DNA from: an uncultured Ardenticatenia bacterium
Lineage (GTDB): Bacteria > Chloroflexota > Anaerolineae > 4572-78 > NAK82
NCBI GenBank assembly: GCA_937127125.1
Contig: CAKZLO010000035.1
Location: 1-64,000 of the forward strand
DNA length: 64,000 nt
Direction: 5' to 3'
Under the pieces are notes generated by a model that was given only the letters and a program-made list of their open reading frames with translations, ran no database searches and was not told the origin of the DNA. The stretch's first letter is position 1. Each line of letters starts with the position of its first letter. This document shows positions 28,239 to 37,510 of this stretch, piece by piece. Position numbers and translations under genes: made by a program.

Positions 28239-28582
28239 GCGCCACCGCGAAAACCAAGGTTCTCTGGATAAAAGAGGAGAATCTGCGCCACATCCTGAGT
28301 GGCCGCAAAACGGTGGAAGTGCAAGTCGGTTATCCCAACATCAAACGGCTGCAGCCGGGCGACATTCTGCTGCTGAATGAGCAATATCGCTATCGCATTA
28401 TTGCCATACGCCGCTACCCAAACTTTGAGGAGATGGTCGCTGCCGAAGACGTCGCCGCAATTGCACCGGATCTGTCGGATCGTGCCGCACTACTCGCCGC
28501 ATGTCGTGCGTTGTACCCTTCCGAGAAGGAGCAGCTGGGCGTGATCGCCCTGGAACTGGCACCGGAAGAGACCACAAACTGA
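28235..28582 (+). CDS. ASCH-domain protein
   Basis: 115 aa. The start ATG overlaps the DUF72 stop (ATGA). The sequence has the ASCH pattern: LWIKEENLRHILSGRKTVEV at the N-terminus, then LQPGDILLLNEQYRYRIIAI. ASCH is a beta-barrel fold related to PUA domains that binds RNA or modified nucleosides. Some members are N4-acetylcytidine amidohydrolases. No specific role can be assigned. Confidence 0.82.
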   Translation: MSATAKTKVLWIKEENLRHILSGRKTVEVQVGYPNIKRLQPGDILLLNEQYRYRIIAIRRYPNFEEMVAAEDVAAIAPDLSDRAALLAACRALYPSEKEQLGVIALELAPEETTN

Positions 28583-28632
28583 CCGAAGCCCGAGCGACAC
28601 ATCGCGCTCACCTGAGAAGGAAAGGAGCAGAC

Positions 28633-30150
28633 ATGGCCTACCTGTTGGGAATTGACCTGGGCACCTCTTCGGTGAAAGCATTGCTAGTGGACAGCGAAGG
28701 ACATACGGTTGGATCTGGCAGTGCCGAGTACCCGATTTTGAGGCCCCAGCCAGATCACGCAGAGCAAGACCCCGAGGCGTGGTGGCAGGCCACCATAGTT
28801 GCTGTACGACAAGCGCTAGCCCATCTGCCGGGTGCTACCGTCGCAGCGATCGGCCTGTCCGGGCAGATGCACGGCACCGTCCTGCTGGACAAAGATGGCC
28901 AGCTGATCACGCCTGCTGTCATCTGGCCCGATCGTCGCAGTTATGCTCAAGTGCAAGAGATCACAGCAACCATAGGGGCTCAACGGCTGATCGAAATCAC
29001 AGGCAGCCCTATCGCCACCGGTTTCCAGGCGGCCACCCTGCGGTGGATGCAACAGGAACGCCCCCATCTCTGGCAGCAGGTGCGTCACATTCTGCTGCCA
29101 AAGGACTACCTCCGTTGGCGGATGGTCGGGACACCATTTTACACCGACCCCAGCGACGCAGCCGGCACCCTGTTGCTCGACGCGCACAAGCGCGACTGGT
29201 CGCCCGTGCTGCTCGAGGCCCTGGGATTGCAAGCGGAATGGCTGCCGCAGGTGCAGCCCTCAAGCGCCATCCACGGTGCGCTCACCGACCCCGCAGCCGA
29301 GCAGCTCGGGTTGCCGTCCGGCATCCCGGTCGTGATCGGAGCAGCAGACACGGCCAGCAGCGCGTTAGCCAGCGGCGCGTTCGATCCGCGCACGTTGCTC
29401 CTGACCATCAGCACGGGGGGTCAGCTGGTGTTGCCCTCCAATGCTGTTCGAGTGGATCGTCACGGACGCATCCACACCTTCTGTAGCGCTCTGGAACCAG
29501 CAGCGGGGCAGGCCGGCTGGTATCAGATGGCAGCTACACTGAATGCAGGGGTGGCCCTGCGCTGGCTGCGCGATCAAGTGTTTGAAATGCAAGGATCCGA
29601 CGCCTACACCCAGATGAGCACGTGGGCGCAGGATGTGCCTCTGGGTGCTCGTGGGTTGCTGTTCTTGCCCTATCTGTCCGGCGAACGTTCGCCACACATG
29701 GATCCAATAGCGCGAGGGATGTTCCTGGGCCTGAGCGCCCATCACAGCCGCGCTGAAATGGTGCGCGCCGTTATGGAAGGTGTGGCGTTCTCGTGTTACG
29801 ACGCCTATCAGGTATTGGTGGAGATGGGAGCACAGCCAGGTCGGATCATCATGGCCGGGGGCGGCGCGCGCAGTTCGCTCTGGCAGCACATCGTCGCAGA
29901 TGTGTTCAACCTGCCGGTGCATCGGCTGGCCATCGCCGAGCAGTCAGCGCTTGGGGCTGCCATCCTGGCAGGCGCCGGCATCGGCTGGCACAGCCCCACC
30001 GTGGCGGCATCGCAATGGGCTGCCTGCGACGCCTTGGTCGAGCCAGATCGGCAGAATCACGCTGCCTATCTGGAGTTGATACAGATATTCCGTTCCGCCT
30101 ATCGCAAACATCGCGACGATTTTCAGATCCTGAGTCGCTACAGCCTTTGA
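28633..30150 (+). CDS. xylB: Xylulokinase
   Basis: 505 aa from the ATG at 28633, with GGAAAGGAG 6 nt upstream. It is a canonical FGGY kinase: GIDLGTSSVKALLVD at the N-terminus, LSGQMHG typical of xylulokinase near residue 77, catalytic Asp in GAADTASSALASGAF and the C-terminal MAGGGARSSLWQHIVADVF. It phosphorylates D-xylulose to xylulose-5-phosphate. No xylose isomerase is adjacent, so a different ketose is possible. It converges on panB. Confidence 0.88.
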   Translation: MAYLLGIDLGTSSVKALLVDSEGHTVGSGSAEYPILRPQPDHAEQDPEAWWQATIVAVRQALAHLPGATVAAIGLSGQMHGTVLLDKDGQLITPAVIWPDRRSYAQVQEITATIGAQRLIEITGSPIATGFQAATLRWMQQERPHLWQQVRHILLPKDYLRWRMVGTPFYTDPSDAAGTLLLDAHKRDWSPVLLEALGLQAEWLPQVQPSSAIHGALTDPAAEQLGLPSGIPVVIGAADTASSALASGAFDPRTLLLTISTGGQLVLPSNAVRVDRHGRIHTFCSALEPAAGQAGWYQMAATLNAGVALRWLRDQVFEMQGSDAYTQMSTWAQDVPLGARGLLFLPYLSGERSPHMDPIARGMFLGLSAHHSRAEMVRAVMEGVAFSCYDAYQVLVEMGAQPGRIIMAGGGARSSLWQHIVADVFNLPVHRLAIAEQSALGAAILAGAGIGWHSPTVAASQWAACDALVEPDRQNHAAYLELIQIFRSAYRKHRDDFQILSRYSL

Positions 30151-30202
30151 GAACTGCTCTGCCGTAGCATCTTACATCGTTAGTTATGTAAAGTTACCTG
30201 AA

Positions 30203-31060
30203 TTAGCTGCCGAGTAGGCGCAGCAGCTCCTCGTACTCCTCATCCGGCATGCCGAACCAGTTCTCAGGTTGGGGGAACTGGCGATTCGTCACTTCGGAGA
30301 CATACTGCTTCAGGCCGTCCAGAATCACCTGACCGGCGTTGCCGTAGACTTTGGCCATGCGTGGTTTAAACTTGGGGTACAGGCCGAACATGTCGTGATA
30401 GATGAGCAGCTGCCCGTGGGCGTGTGGCCCGGAGCCCAGGCTGATGATGATGCAGTTCCTGGCGCGTTGGGTGATCAGCTGGCAGATCCGATCTGGCACC
30501 ATCTCCAGCAGGATGGCAAAGGCCCCTGCCTCTTCCAGAGCTTTTGCATCTTCCACGATTTTCTTAGCTTGCTGTGCCCCACGCCCCTGTACTCGGAAAC
30601 CACCTAATGCACCTGCGCTCTGGGGCGTCAGGCCTAGGTGTCCCATGGTCGGGATGCCACACTTCACGATCGCCGCGATGCGATCGGCCATCTCAGATCC
30701 TCCCTCCAGCTTGATGGCATCGCAGCCTGCCTCGGCCATAAAGCGCCCCGCATTGCGAATGGCGACCTCCACCGAGGGCTGGTAGCTCATGTAGGGCATA
30801 TCGCCGATCAGCCACGAGTGGGGATTTCCACGGCGCACAGCTTGTGCGTGGCGAATCATATCCTCCATCGTGACAGGCAAGGTGGTGTCGTAACCGAGCA
30901 TCGTCATACCCAGACTGTCACCCACCAAGACCATGTCAATGCCGGCTTGGTCCTGGAAGTATGCCGTCGGATAGTCGTAGCAGGTCAACATCGCAATGGG
31001 CACGCCATCGGACACCTTCTGAAAAAGCATGGGCAGCGTTACACGCTTACGTTCTGCCAT
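30203..31060 (-). CDS. panB: 3-methyl-2-oxobutanoate hydroxymethyltransferase
   Basis: 285 aa, normal PanB length. It makes ketopantoate from 2-oxoisovalerate and methylene-tetrahydrofolate, the first step of pantothenate and CoA synthesis. The family blocks VLVGDSLGMT, LPVTMEDM, IKLEGG and GHLGLTPQS are present. The usual GIGAGxxxDGQ is LGSGPHAHGQ, so one Asp is lost and the protein may be a diverged paralogue. panC and panD are not in the window. Confidence 0.87.
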   Translation of the reverse strand: MAERKRVTLPMLFQKVSDGVPIAMLTCYDYPTAYFQDQAGIDMVLVGDSLGMTMLGYDTTLPVTMEDMIRHAQAVRRGNPHSWLIGDMPYMSYQPSVEVAIRNAGRFMAEAGCDAIKLEGGSEMADRIAAIVKCGIPTMGHLGLTPQSAGALGGFRVQGRGAQQAKKIVEDAKALEEAGAFAILLEMVPDRICQLITQRARNCIIISLGSGPHAHGQLLIYHDMFGLYPKFKPRMAKVYGNAGQVILDGLKQYVSEVTNRQFPQPENWFGMPDEEYEELLRLLGS

Positions 31061-31086
31061 TGAACAAACCTCCCATTAGAAATGAG

Positions 31087-31959
31087 TTAACCGCGCGTGT
31101 TGACCAGCACCACGCCGGCCAACGCCAGACCTCCACCCGTCAGAGCGGTCACCGCGGGTATTTCGCCCAGCCACAGCCATGCGATCAGGATGGCAAGCGG
31201 CGGCACCAAATACAGAAAACTGGAGACGTGGCTGGCGGTTGTGCGCGCCAGCACATAACTCCAACCAATGTAACCCAACGCACCCGGAAAAATGCCCAGG
31301 AATAGCACGGCAAGCGTTGCCTCAAGCGACACCGTGTGAAACGCCTCAGGAAGACCCGGCGCGAAAACCAGCAAAAACGCTGTGCCGGCCCAGATGGCGT
31401 AGGTGGTTAGGCACAACGGACTGTACCGGGATAACAGCGACTTCATCAACGTGATGTAGGCCGAAGCAGAGATGGCCGCCAGCAAGGGCAACAAGGCGTT
31501 CGTGTCGAAGTAGAGCGCGCTGCTGTCACCGCCTACGGCGATCAGCGCGGCGCCTGCAAAGCTCAACACGATACCCACCCATCCCCAGATCCTCAGACGC
31601 TCTTTCAGCACCAGCATGGCCAGCAATGCGGTGAATATCGGCGAGGTGGCGACGAGAAGGCTGGCGGCACCCGCAGGCACTGTGATCTCGCCATAATTCA
31701 GCGCCACATTGTATACGGCAAAGCCGAAGAACCCGGCCAGGACAATCTGGGGCACGTCACGACGCTCCGGCAGCGGCTGGCGTGTGGCGATCATGTAGAT
31801 CGCCACCACGAGCGAGCTCACCAGATAGCGTATCAACGCCACGAGGCCAGGCGTGTAATCACCCACAGCTACCCGAATGGCGGCAAAAGCGGAAGCCCAA
31901 GTCACAAGAACAAAGCACAGCACCACCAAAGTGCGCGGATCGAGTCGGGATCGTGACAC
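31087..31959 (-). CDS. EamA/DMT-family transporter
   Basis: 290 aa with ten predicted membrane helices in two EamA repeats. Landmarks are [29 protein letters not shown] in the first repeat and [18 protein letters not shown] in the second. Members export amino acids, nucleosides or other metabolites. The gene ends 26 nt before panB and is divergent from a DeoR regulator. Substrate unknown. Confidence 0.9.
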   Translation of the reverse strand: MSRSRLDPRTLVVLCFVLVTWASAFAAIRVAVGDYTPGLVALIRYLVSSLVVAIYMIATRQPLPERRDVPQIVLAGFFGFAVYNVALNYGEITVPAGAASLLVATSPIFTALLAMLVLKERLRIWGWVGIVLSFAGAALIAVGGDSSALYFDTNALLPLLAAISASAYITLMKSLLSRYSPLCLTTYAIWAGTAFLLVFAPGLPEAFHTVSLEATLAVLFLGIFPGALGYIGWSYVLARTTASHVSSFLYLVPPLAILIAWLWLGEIPAVTALTGGGLALAGVVLVNTRG

Positions 31960-32057
31960 TGCGATGAACGTCCGTTGTGAATGATGGATGACTTATACCA
32001 CGCTGCGGGTGCGGGGGCAAACCAGGCCATACATACGAGCTCTCGACCTCAAATTGC

Positions 32058-32086
32058 TTGACTTTTCTTTCGTTTTGTGATATACT
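32058..32086 (+). promoter_or_regulatory. Promoter of the deoR-type gene
   Basis: TTGACT (32058-32063), 17-nt spacer, TATACT (32081-32086). Inverted GTTTTG/CAAAAG hexamers flank the -10 box, which could form an operator for autoregulation by the DeoR-family product. Confidence 0.6.
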
Positions 32087-32120
32087 GAAAGCGATCAAAA
32101 GCAATCTCTGGGTAAACCTG

Positions 32121-32909
32121 ATGTCCGAACAAGTGGTCCGCGATCTCTATCTGGAAGAACGACGGGCGCGCATTCTGGAGTACATCACCCGTACTGGTCG
32201 CGCTTCGGTGGCTGAGCTCAGTCGGCAGTTCGGCGTCTCGGAGGTGACTATCCGGGCCGATCTGCAGTCGCTGGCGGAACAGAACCTGGTGGTGCGCACA
32301 CACGGCGGCGCCGTCCCAGCCAGCAACCAGCTGCTGGACGAATTGTCGCTGGCTATCCGACGCAAGCGCCAGGTCCTCGAAAAAAGTCGCATCGGTCAGG
32401 CCGCCGCAGAGCTGATTGCGAATGGCGACGCCATCTTTCTGGACAGCAGCAGCACTGCGCTGGCCATCGCCCATCACCTGCGGCATCATCGCGATGTCAC
32501 CATCATCACCAACAGCCTCGCCATCGCTTCCGACATGCTGGGCGTGCCCGGTGTGACGGTTGTGATGCCCGGCGGCACCGTCCGCCGCGACACCGCCTCG
32601 CTGGTGGGCACCGATGGACTCACCATGCTGACGCGCTACAACATTGAAAAGGGGTTCTTCGGTGCCCACGGGCTCAACCTTCCGGAGGGCCTGACCGACG
32701 TAAGCAGCGCCGAGGCAGAGGTCAAGCGCCCTATGGTGGCGATGTGCCGACAGGTCATCGCCGTGCTGGACGCCACCAAATGGGGGCGGGTGGGCCTGGC
32801 TTCATTTGCCAGCCCCGAGGAGATCGATTGTGTCATCACCGACAAACACGCGCCGGCCAATCTGGTGGAAGCTGTGCGCACACTGGGCATTCGGGTTATT
32901 CTCGTTTAG
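32121..32909 (+). CDS. DeoR-family transcriptional regulator
   Basis: 262 aa from the ATG at 32121. The N-terminal winged helix reads [35 protein letters not shown] in two overlapping blocks, and the C-terminal DeoRC sensor domain has [12 protein letters not shown] and THGGAVP. DeoR regulators respond to sugar phosphates and usually repress sugar-use genes. It is followed after 58 nt by the fused E1 gene and E2, and these are its likely targets. Confidence 0.92.
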   Translation: MSEQVVRDLYLEERRARILEYITRTGRASVAELSRQFGVSEVTIRADLQSLAEQNLVVRTHGGAVPASNQLLDELSLAIRRKRQVLEKSRIGQAAAELIANGDAIFLDSSSTALAIAHHLRHHRDVTIITNSLAIASDMLGVPGVTVVMPGGTVRRDTASLVGTDGLTMLTRYNIEKGFFGAHGLNLPEGLTDVSSAEAEVKRPMVAMCRQVIAVLDATKWGRVGLASFASPEEIDCVITDKHAPANLVEAVRTLGIRVILV

Positions 32910-32967
32910 GTTGCAAGATCGTTGAATTCCGAAAGATCAAACCGTACAGGTGGAGGACAAAAGACAT

Positions 32968-35067
32968 ATGGCGACAACAGTGGAACAGGTTCAGTCGGAT
33001 ACGGAGCGCATCTCAGCGCTGATCGAGGAGCAAGGGCTAACCAAAGAAGATTTGATGACCTGCCTGCGCCAGATCATGGAGATTCGCGCATTCGAGAATA
33101 ACATCGCCAACCTGTTGAGCAAGGCCGTGCTCAAAGGAGCATCGCATCTGTATGCCGGACAGGAGGCGGTAGCTGTCGGCGCAGTGAGCGCCTTGCGTGA
33201 CGATGATCTGATCACCAGCACACACCGTGGTCATGGCCATGCGCACGCCCATGGCGACAAGGTCGCCAAGACCCCCGAAGCCAAACAAGAGCACTTCAAC
33301 AAAATGATGGCCGAGGTGCTCGGCAAGGCGACGGGTTACTGCAAGGGCAAAGGCGGCTCGATGCACATCGCCGATGTAGAACATGGCAATTTAGGCGCCA
33401 CTGGAATTGTGGGCGGCAACATCCCTGTAGCTGTCGGCGCCGCACTTGCCCAGAAGCTGATGGGCACGGACCGCGTCGTGTTGTGCTTCTTTGGTGACGG
33501 TGCAGCAAACACGGGCAACTTCCACGAAGCGCTGAATATGGCCAGCCTGTGGGACCTGCCGATAGTCTTCGTGGCGGAGAACAATCTCTATGCCATGTCA
33601 GTACCATGGCGCAAAGCCAGCAAGATCTCAAGCATTGCCCATCGGGCATGCGCCTACGGCATCCCGGGTGAGACGGTGGACGGCATGGATGCACTGGCCG
33701 TGCGCGGCGTGGTGTCCAAGGCAGTCGAACGCGCCCGCCGGGGTGAGGGTCCCACGCTCATCGAGGCGATCACCTATCGCTACTATGGCCATTCGCACTC
33801 CGACCCTCGCGCCTACCGCACACGCGAGGAAGAAGCTGAATGGCGCAAGCGCGACCCCATCACTGTGTTGAAAAATGCCATGCAGAGCCTCAACTATCTG
33901 ACCGAAGAGGAATTCGAGCGACTGGACGAAGCGGTACAGCGCAAGCTGGAAAAAGCTATGGAGTTCGCCACGAACTCGCCTGACCCCTCTCCCGACGAAC
34001 TGTGCACAGATGTCTACGCGCCGTCCCCATGGACTCAGGCAGACATCGAAGCGGAACGCGCCCTGCGCGAACGGGTGCGCAATGACCCCAACATGCGCCA
34101 GATTTCCTATGCCCAGGCCCTGCAGGAGGCCATGCGCGAGGAGATGCTGCGCGACAAGCGGGTGTTCATCATGGGTGAGGACGTGGGTCTCTACGGCGGT
34201 GCCTACGGCGCAACGCGCGATCTCTACAAAGAATTCGGCGAGTGGCGCGTGATTGACACGCCCATCTCCGAGGCAACCATAGGTGGTGCGGCCGTGGGTG
34301 CAGCTATGGCCGGCATGCGTCCCATCGCTGAGATCATGTACGTCGACTTTACCCCATTGGCGATGGATCAGATCGCCAATCAGGGCGCCAAGAATCGCTA
34401 CATGTTCGGTGGTAAGACCACAGTGCCCATGGTCATTCGCACCGAAGGAGGAGCCGGCCGCGCCATCGCCGCGCACCACTCGCAGAGTCTGGAATCGCTC
34501 TGGACCCATTTCCCCGGCATCTATGTGGTGATGCCATCCACCCCCTACGATGCCAAAGGGTTGCTCAAGGCAGCCATCCGCGAAGACAACCCGGTCATGT
34601 TCATCGAGCATAAGATGCTCTACCGCGAGAAGGGCCCCGTGCCGGAAGAGGAATATGTCATTCCTCTGGGTGTCGCAGACATCAAGCGCCCGGGCAAGGA
34701 CATCACCCTGGTCACCTACTCTCGGATGGTGCTGCGCGCTCTGGAGGCGGCCGAAATTCTGGCCAAGGAAGGGATCGACGTGGAGGTCATCGACCTGCGC
34801 ACACTCAAGCCGCTTGATCTGGAGACGATCATCACGTCGGTGAAGAAGACAGGCCGCCTGGTCGGTGTGACGGAAGCGTATGAGAACACCAGCTTCATCA
34901 ACGAAGTGATGGCCCAAGTGAACGACCACGCCTTCGACTGGCTGGATGCGCCGATGGTGCGCGTCGCCGCGGCAAACGTGCCGGTGCCACGTGCCGAGGT
35001 GCTGGAAGATCTGGCCATCCCCAACGTGAACCGCATCGTGGAAGCGTGCAGAAAGGTGGTGAGCTGA
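32968..35067 (+). CDS. Fused E1 alpha-E1 beta 2-oxoacid dehydrogenase, single chain
   Basis: 699 aa from the ATG at 32968, with GGAGG upstream. Residues 1 to about 350 are a complete E1 alpha: [19 protein letters not shown], and a ThDP motif from FFGDGAANTGNFHE to ENNLYAM. The beta half starts near residue 376 (MRQISYAQAL) and has GEDVGLYGGAYGATRDL and [10 protein letters not shown]. The join is a charged linker of about 25 residues. The frame is continuous and both halves look intact, so this is a true fusion. It is translated with E2 (TGATG overlap). Substrate unknown. Confidence 0.93.
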   Translation: MATTVEQVQSDTERISALIEEQGLTKEDLMTCLRQIMEIRAFENNIANLLSKAVLKGASHLYAGQEAVAVGAVSALRDDDLITSTHRGHGHAHAHGDKVAKTPEAKQEHFNKMMAEVLGKATGYCKGKGGSMHIADVEHGNLGATGIVGGNIPVAVGAALAQKLMGTDRVVLCFFGDGAANTGNFHEALNMASLWDLPIVFVAENNLYAMSVPWRKASKISSIAHRACAYGIPGETVDGMDALAVRGVVSKAVERARRGEGPTLIEAITYRYYGHSHSDPRAYRTREEEAEWRKRDPITVLKNAMQSLNYLTEEEFERLDEAVQRKLEKAMEFATNSPDPSPDELCTDVYAPSPWTQADIEAERALRERVRNDPNMRQISYAQALQEAMREEMLRDKRVFIMGEDVGLYGGAYGATRDLYKEFGEWRVIDTPISEATIGGAAVGAAMAGMRPIAEIMYVDFTPLAMDQIANQGAKNRYMFGGKTTVPMVIRTEGGAGRAIAAHHSQSLESLWTHFPGIYVVMPSTPYDAKGLLKAAIREDNPVMFIEHKMLYREKGPVPEEEYVIPLGVADIKRPGKDITLVTYSRMVLRALEAAEILAKEGIDVEVIDLRTLKPLDLETIITSVKKTGRLVGVTEAYENTSFINEVMAQVNDHAFDWLDAPMVRVAAANVPVPRAEVLEDLAIPNVNRIVEACRKVVS

Positions 35068-36464
35068 TGGCCGAGGAGTTCTTCATCCCCAAGCTGGGGC
35101 AAACGGTTGAAGAAGTCACCATACTGGGTTGGAAGGTGGAAGACGGCCAGCGCGTGGAGCAGGGCGAAACCGTGCTGGAAGTGGAAACCGACAAAGCAGT
35201 TTTCCCGGTAGAGGCAAACGCTTCAGGCTACATTCATCTGGGGCCCTACAAAGCGGGTGATGTGGTGCCTGTGCTCACCGTGGTAGCCGTTATCGGCAAG
35301 AAGGACGACAAATTCGAGGTGAAAGGTGCACCAGCGGCTGAGCCTGAAGCAGCTGCCGCCACACCTACGGCAGCTGCGATGGCTGAGGTCGTTGCCGAAG
35401 GTGCTGTTCCGGCGGCTACACCGGAAGGCAAGGTATTCGCCTCACCGCGCGCCCGTCGTCTGGCAGCAGAGGAAGGGGTGGATCTGCGCCTAGTCAAGCC
35501 CACCGGTGGAGGGGGTGTGCGCGTCGCCGAGCGCGACGTGCTGGCCTATCTGAGCGCAATGCCCAAAGCGACTCCTGTGGCGCAGAAGATGGCCGCCGAA
35601 GCCGGCATCGATTTGCATCAGGTGGTTGGGACAGGGCCTGGTGGCAAGATCACCCGGGAGGACGTGGAACGTGCCATCCAGGCAGCCGCCGTCGCACCGG
35701 CCCCGGCAGCGCCGGCCCCGGCTGTGGCACCGGCGCCGGCTGCGCCCGTCGTCCCGCTGCCTGAGGTCGAGGTGTTGGAACGCATCCCGCTCAAAGGTGT
35801 GCGTGCCATCATCGCCCAGCGCATGGCCACCAGTGTCCACACCACGGCGCGCGTGACGTTGGTCAGCGAGGTAGATGCCACCCACTTCGTAGAGATGCGC
35901 GAACGGCTCAAGCAGCAAGTATCCGAGGAGTGGGGATTTGCTCCTGGTTACAACGATCTGCTGGCCAAGATCGTCGCCAATGCGCTGCGCAAGTATCCCT
36001 ACATGAACGCTCGCCTGACCGAGGACGCCGTCGAACTGCTGGCGCACGTCAACATCGGCATTGCTGTGGACACCGAACGCGGCCTGCTGGTGCCGGTGGT
36101 GCGCGACGTGGATCGCAAGAGCTTGCGCCAGTTTGGTGAAGAGTTGCGGCAACTGATCGAGCGTGCGCGTACTGGTCGCGCTCTTCCCGACGACCTGACC
36201 GGTGGCACCTTTACCATCACCAACCTAGGCCCCTACGACATCGATGCCTTCACGCCAGTGATCAACCTGCCCGAGGCGGCCATCCTGGGTGTCGGTCGCA
36301 TCGCACCCAAGGTAGTGGTGCGTGACGGCGCCATGGTCATTCGTCAGATGGTCACCCTCAGCCTGGCGTTCGATCATCGTCTGGTGGACGGTGCGCCCGC
36401 AGCACGCTTCCTGCAGTATATCAAGCAGCTGATCGAAGAACCCTATTTGTTGGTGACCTTGTAG
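35067..36464 (+). CDS. 2-oxoacid dehydrogenase E2 with two tandem E3-binding domains
   Basis: 465 aa from the ATG at 35067, overlapping the E1 stop by one base. The lipoyl domain has the modified Lys in ETDKAVF. Two peripheral-subunit-binding-like domains follow back to back: one beginning ASPRARRLAAEEGVDL, one beginning TPVAQKMAAEAGIDL, joined without a long linker. A Pro/Ala-rich linker and the acyltransferase domain come next, with FDHRLVDGAPAARF as the active-site block. Standard bacterial E2 has one such binding domain. An excellent terminator lies 43 nt downstream. Confidence 0.93.
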   Translation: MAEEFFIPKLGQTVEEVTILGWKVEDGQRVEQGETVLEVETDKAVFPVEANASGYIHLGPYKAGDVVPVLTVVAVIGKKDDKFEVKGAPAAEPEAAAATPTAAAMAEVVAEGAVPAATPEGKVFASPRARRLAAEEGVDLRLVKPTGGGGVRVAERDVLAYLSAMPKATPVAQKMAAEAGIDLHQVVGTGPGGKITREDVERAIQAAAVAPAPAAPAPAVAPAPAAPVVPLPEVEVLERIPLKGVRAIIAQRMATSVHTTARVTLVSEVDATHFVEMRERLKQQVSEEWGFAPGYNDLLAKIVANALRKYPYMNARLTEDAVELLAHVNIGIAVDTERGLLVPVVRDVDRKSLRQFGEELRQLIERARTGRALPDDLTGGTFTITNLGPYDIDAFTPVINLPEAAILGVGRIAPKVVVRDGAMVIRQMVTLSLAFDHRLVDGAPAARFLQYIKQLIEEPYLLVTL

Positions 36465-36506
36465 ACGGGGAAGGCCATCAAACCCAAAGTCAATCAGAGT
36501 AGATAG

Positions 36507-36548
36507 ATGCCAGGGTGAGGAGAAAATCCTCGCATCCTGGCATTTTTG
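36507..36548 (+). terminator. Rho-independent terminator after E2
   Basis: A long hairpin (ATGCCAGG pairing with CCTGGCAT, inner GTGAGGA with TCCTCGC, loop GAAAA, small AT bulge) is followed by TTTTTG. It ends the E1-E2 operon. Confidence 0.9.
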
Positions 36549-36618
36549 TATCTTAAGTTTTGCCAAAAGATACCCGAAGAAACTCGTAAAGAACGGGCAA
36601 AATTTTAAGGTTTTGGTA

Positions 36619-36647
36619 TTGACTCCTTGCCCAAATTATGCTATAGT
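36619..36647 (+). promoter_or_regulatory. Promoter of the structured RNA
   Basis: TTGACT (36619-36624), exactly 17 nt, TATAGT (36642-36647). The predicted start near 36653 coincides with the first base of the closing helix of the RNA. Confidence 0.8.
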
Positions 36648-36652
36648 AAAAA

Positions 36653-36900
36653 TGGAGAGGGTTCCAAGGAATCGGACAGGTCATAGAAGCACCAGTTCCG
36701 GATCGAACCCCAAAAATCAATCTTATTGCAGTGGTGTCTGGAAACAGATGCCAGCTGCAAGTCGGCAGAAACACGGGAATACCGTGGAAAGCCGCCTTCT
36801 GAAGCGTAGCGATACGGCTTCAGGAGTAGATTGAGGGGCCAAGTATCCAGGAGGGTGGTTCAAGATCTGAAAGGTTAATTGGGGCTCTCTCCACTTTTTT
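36653..36900 (+). ncRNA. Unidentified structured non-coding RNA of about 247 nt
   Basis: It has its own promoter and ends in a T-run (36895-36900). The 5' GGAGAG (36654-36659) pairs with 3' CTCTCC (36887-36892). A central helix (CCCC and CAATCT at 36708-36723 with AGATTG and GGGG at 36828-36838) closes three hairpins. These are 36726-36760 (6+9 bp, GAAA loop), 36763-36794 (CGGC/GCCG and CACGG/CCGTG with an A-rich internal loop) and 36799-36823 (7+3 bp, GCGA loop). No reading frame or downstream plus-strand gene fits a leader. I could not match it to RNase P, SRP, 6S or tmRNA hallmarks. Its 3' end is antisense to the hpt stop. Confidence 0.75.
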
Positions 36901-37456
36901 CCCTCATTTTCGGACGCTCAAATTGGACCAGGTAGGGCAGGTTGCGGTAGCGCTCGCGATAATCCAGCCCATAACCTACCAAATACACGTCCGGCACCTC
37001 GAAACCCACATACGCCAGATCAATGTCCACGATGCGCCGGGCAGGCCTGTTCAGCAACACGCACACGCGTAAGCTGGCCGGACCGTGATGGCGCAAAATG
37101 CCCAAGATGTAATGGCTGGTCAAGCCTGTATCAATAATATCTTCCACAAACAACACATGACGGCCGCTGAGCGGTTCGGTCAGGTCTTTGGTCAGACGCA
37201 CCACGCCGCGCACCTGCTCCGTGCGACCGTAGCGGGCAATGTCAAGAAAGTCCATTGTCACCGGCATATGGATAGCGCGCACCAAATCGGTGATGAAGAA
37301 TATAACTCCCTTCAAAACCCCCACGGTAACCAGGTCCAATCCAGCGTAGTCACGCGTGATCTGGGCACCCAGCTCTGCGACGCGACGTTGGATCTGCTCC
37401 TGAGTCAGAAAAACAGGACCAATGTCATCCGCCCAACCTACATATGCCTCACTCAT
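36875..37456 (-). CDS. hpt: Hypoxanthine phosphoribosyltransferase
   Basis: 193 aa, normal length. It salvages hypoxanthine or guanine with PRPP to form IMP or GMP. The PRPP-binding motif VLFVEDIIDTGLT is near residue 100, an upstream GVLKGVIFF flexible-loop region is present, and YVGFEVPDVYLVGYGLDYRE near the C-terminus matches bacterial Hpt. It follows holA by 54 nt on the same strand. Its last 26 nt overlap, on the opposite strand, the 3' end of the structured RNA. Confidence 0.93.
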   Translation of the reverse strand: MSEAYVGWADDIGPVFLTQEQIQRRVAELGAQITRDYAGLDLVTVGVLKGVIFFITDLVRAIHMPVTMDFLDIARYGRTEQVRGVVRLTKDLTEPLSGRHVLFVEDIIDTGLTSHYILGILRHHGPASLRVCVLLNRPARRIVDIDLAYVGFEVPDVYLVGYGLDYRERYRNLPYLVQFERPKMREKSGESPN

Positions 37457-37510
37457 TCGCCGCTTCCCACACTGCGATGTCTCCGGGTACGAACCATAGC
37501 TTGCTGCTCT

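Noticed and set aside
36653-36900. RNase P RNA, SRP RNA, 6S RNA or a riboswitch
   Set aside because: The conserved blocks of those RNAs are not seen, and no gene follows in the same direction for a riboswitch.
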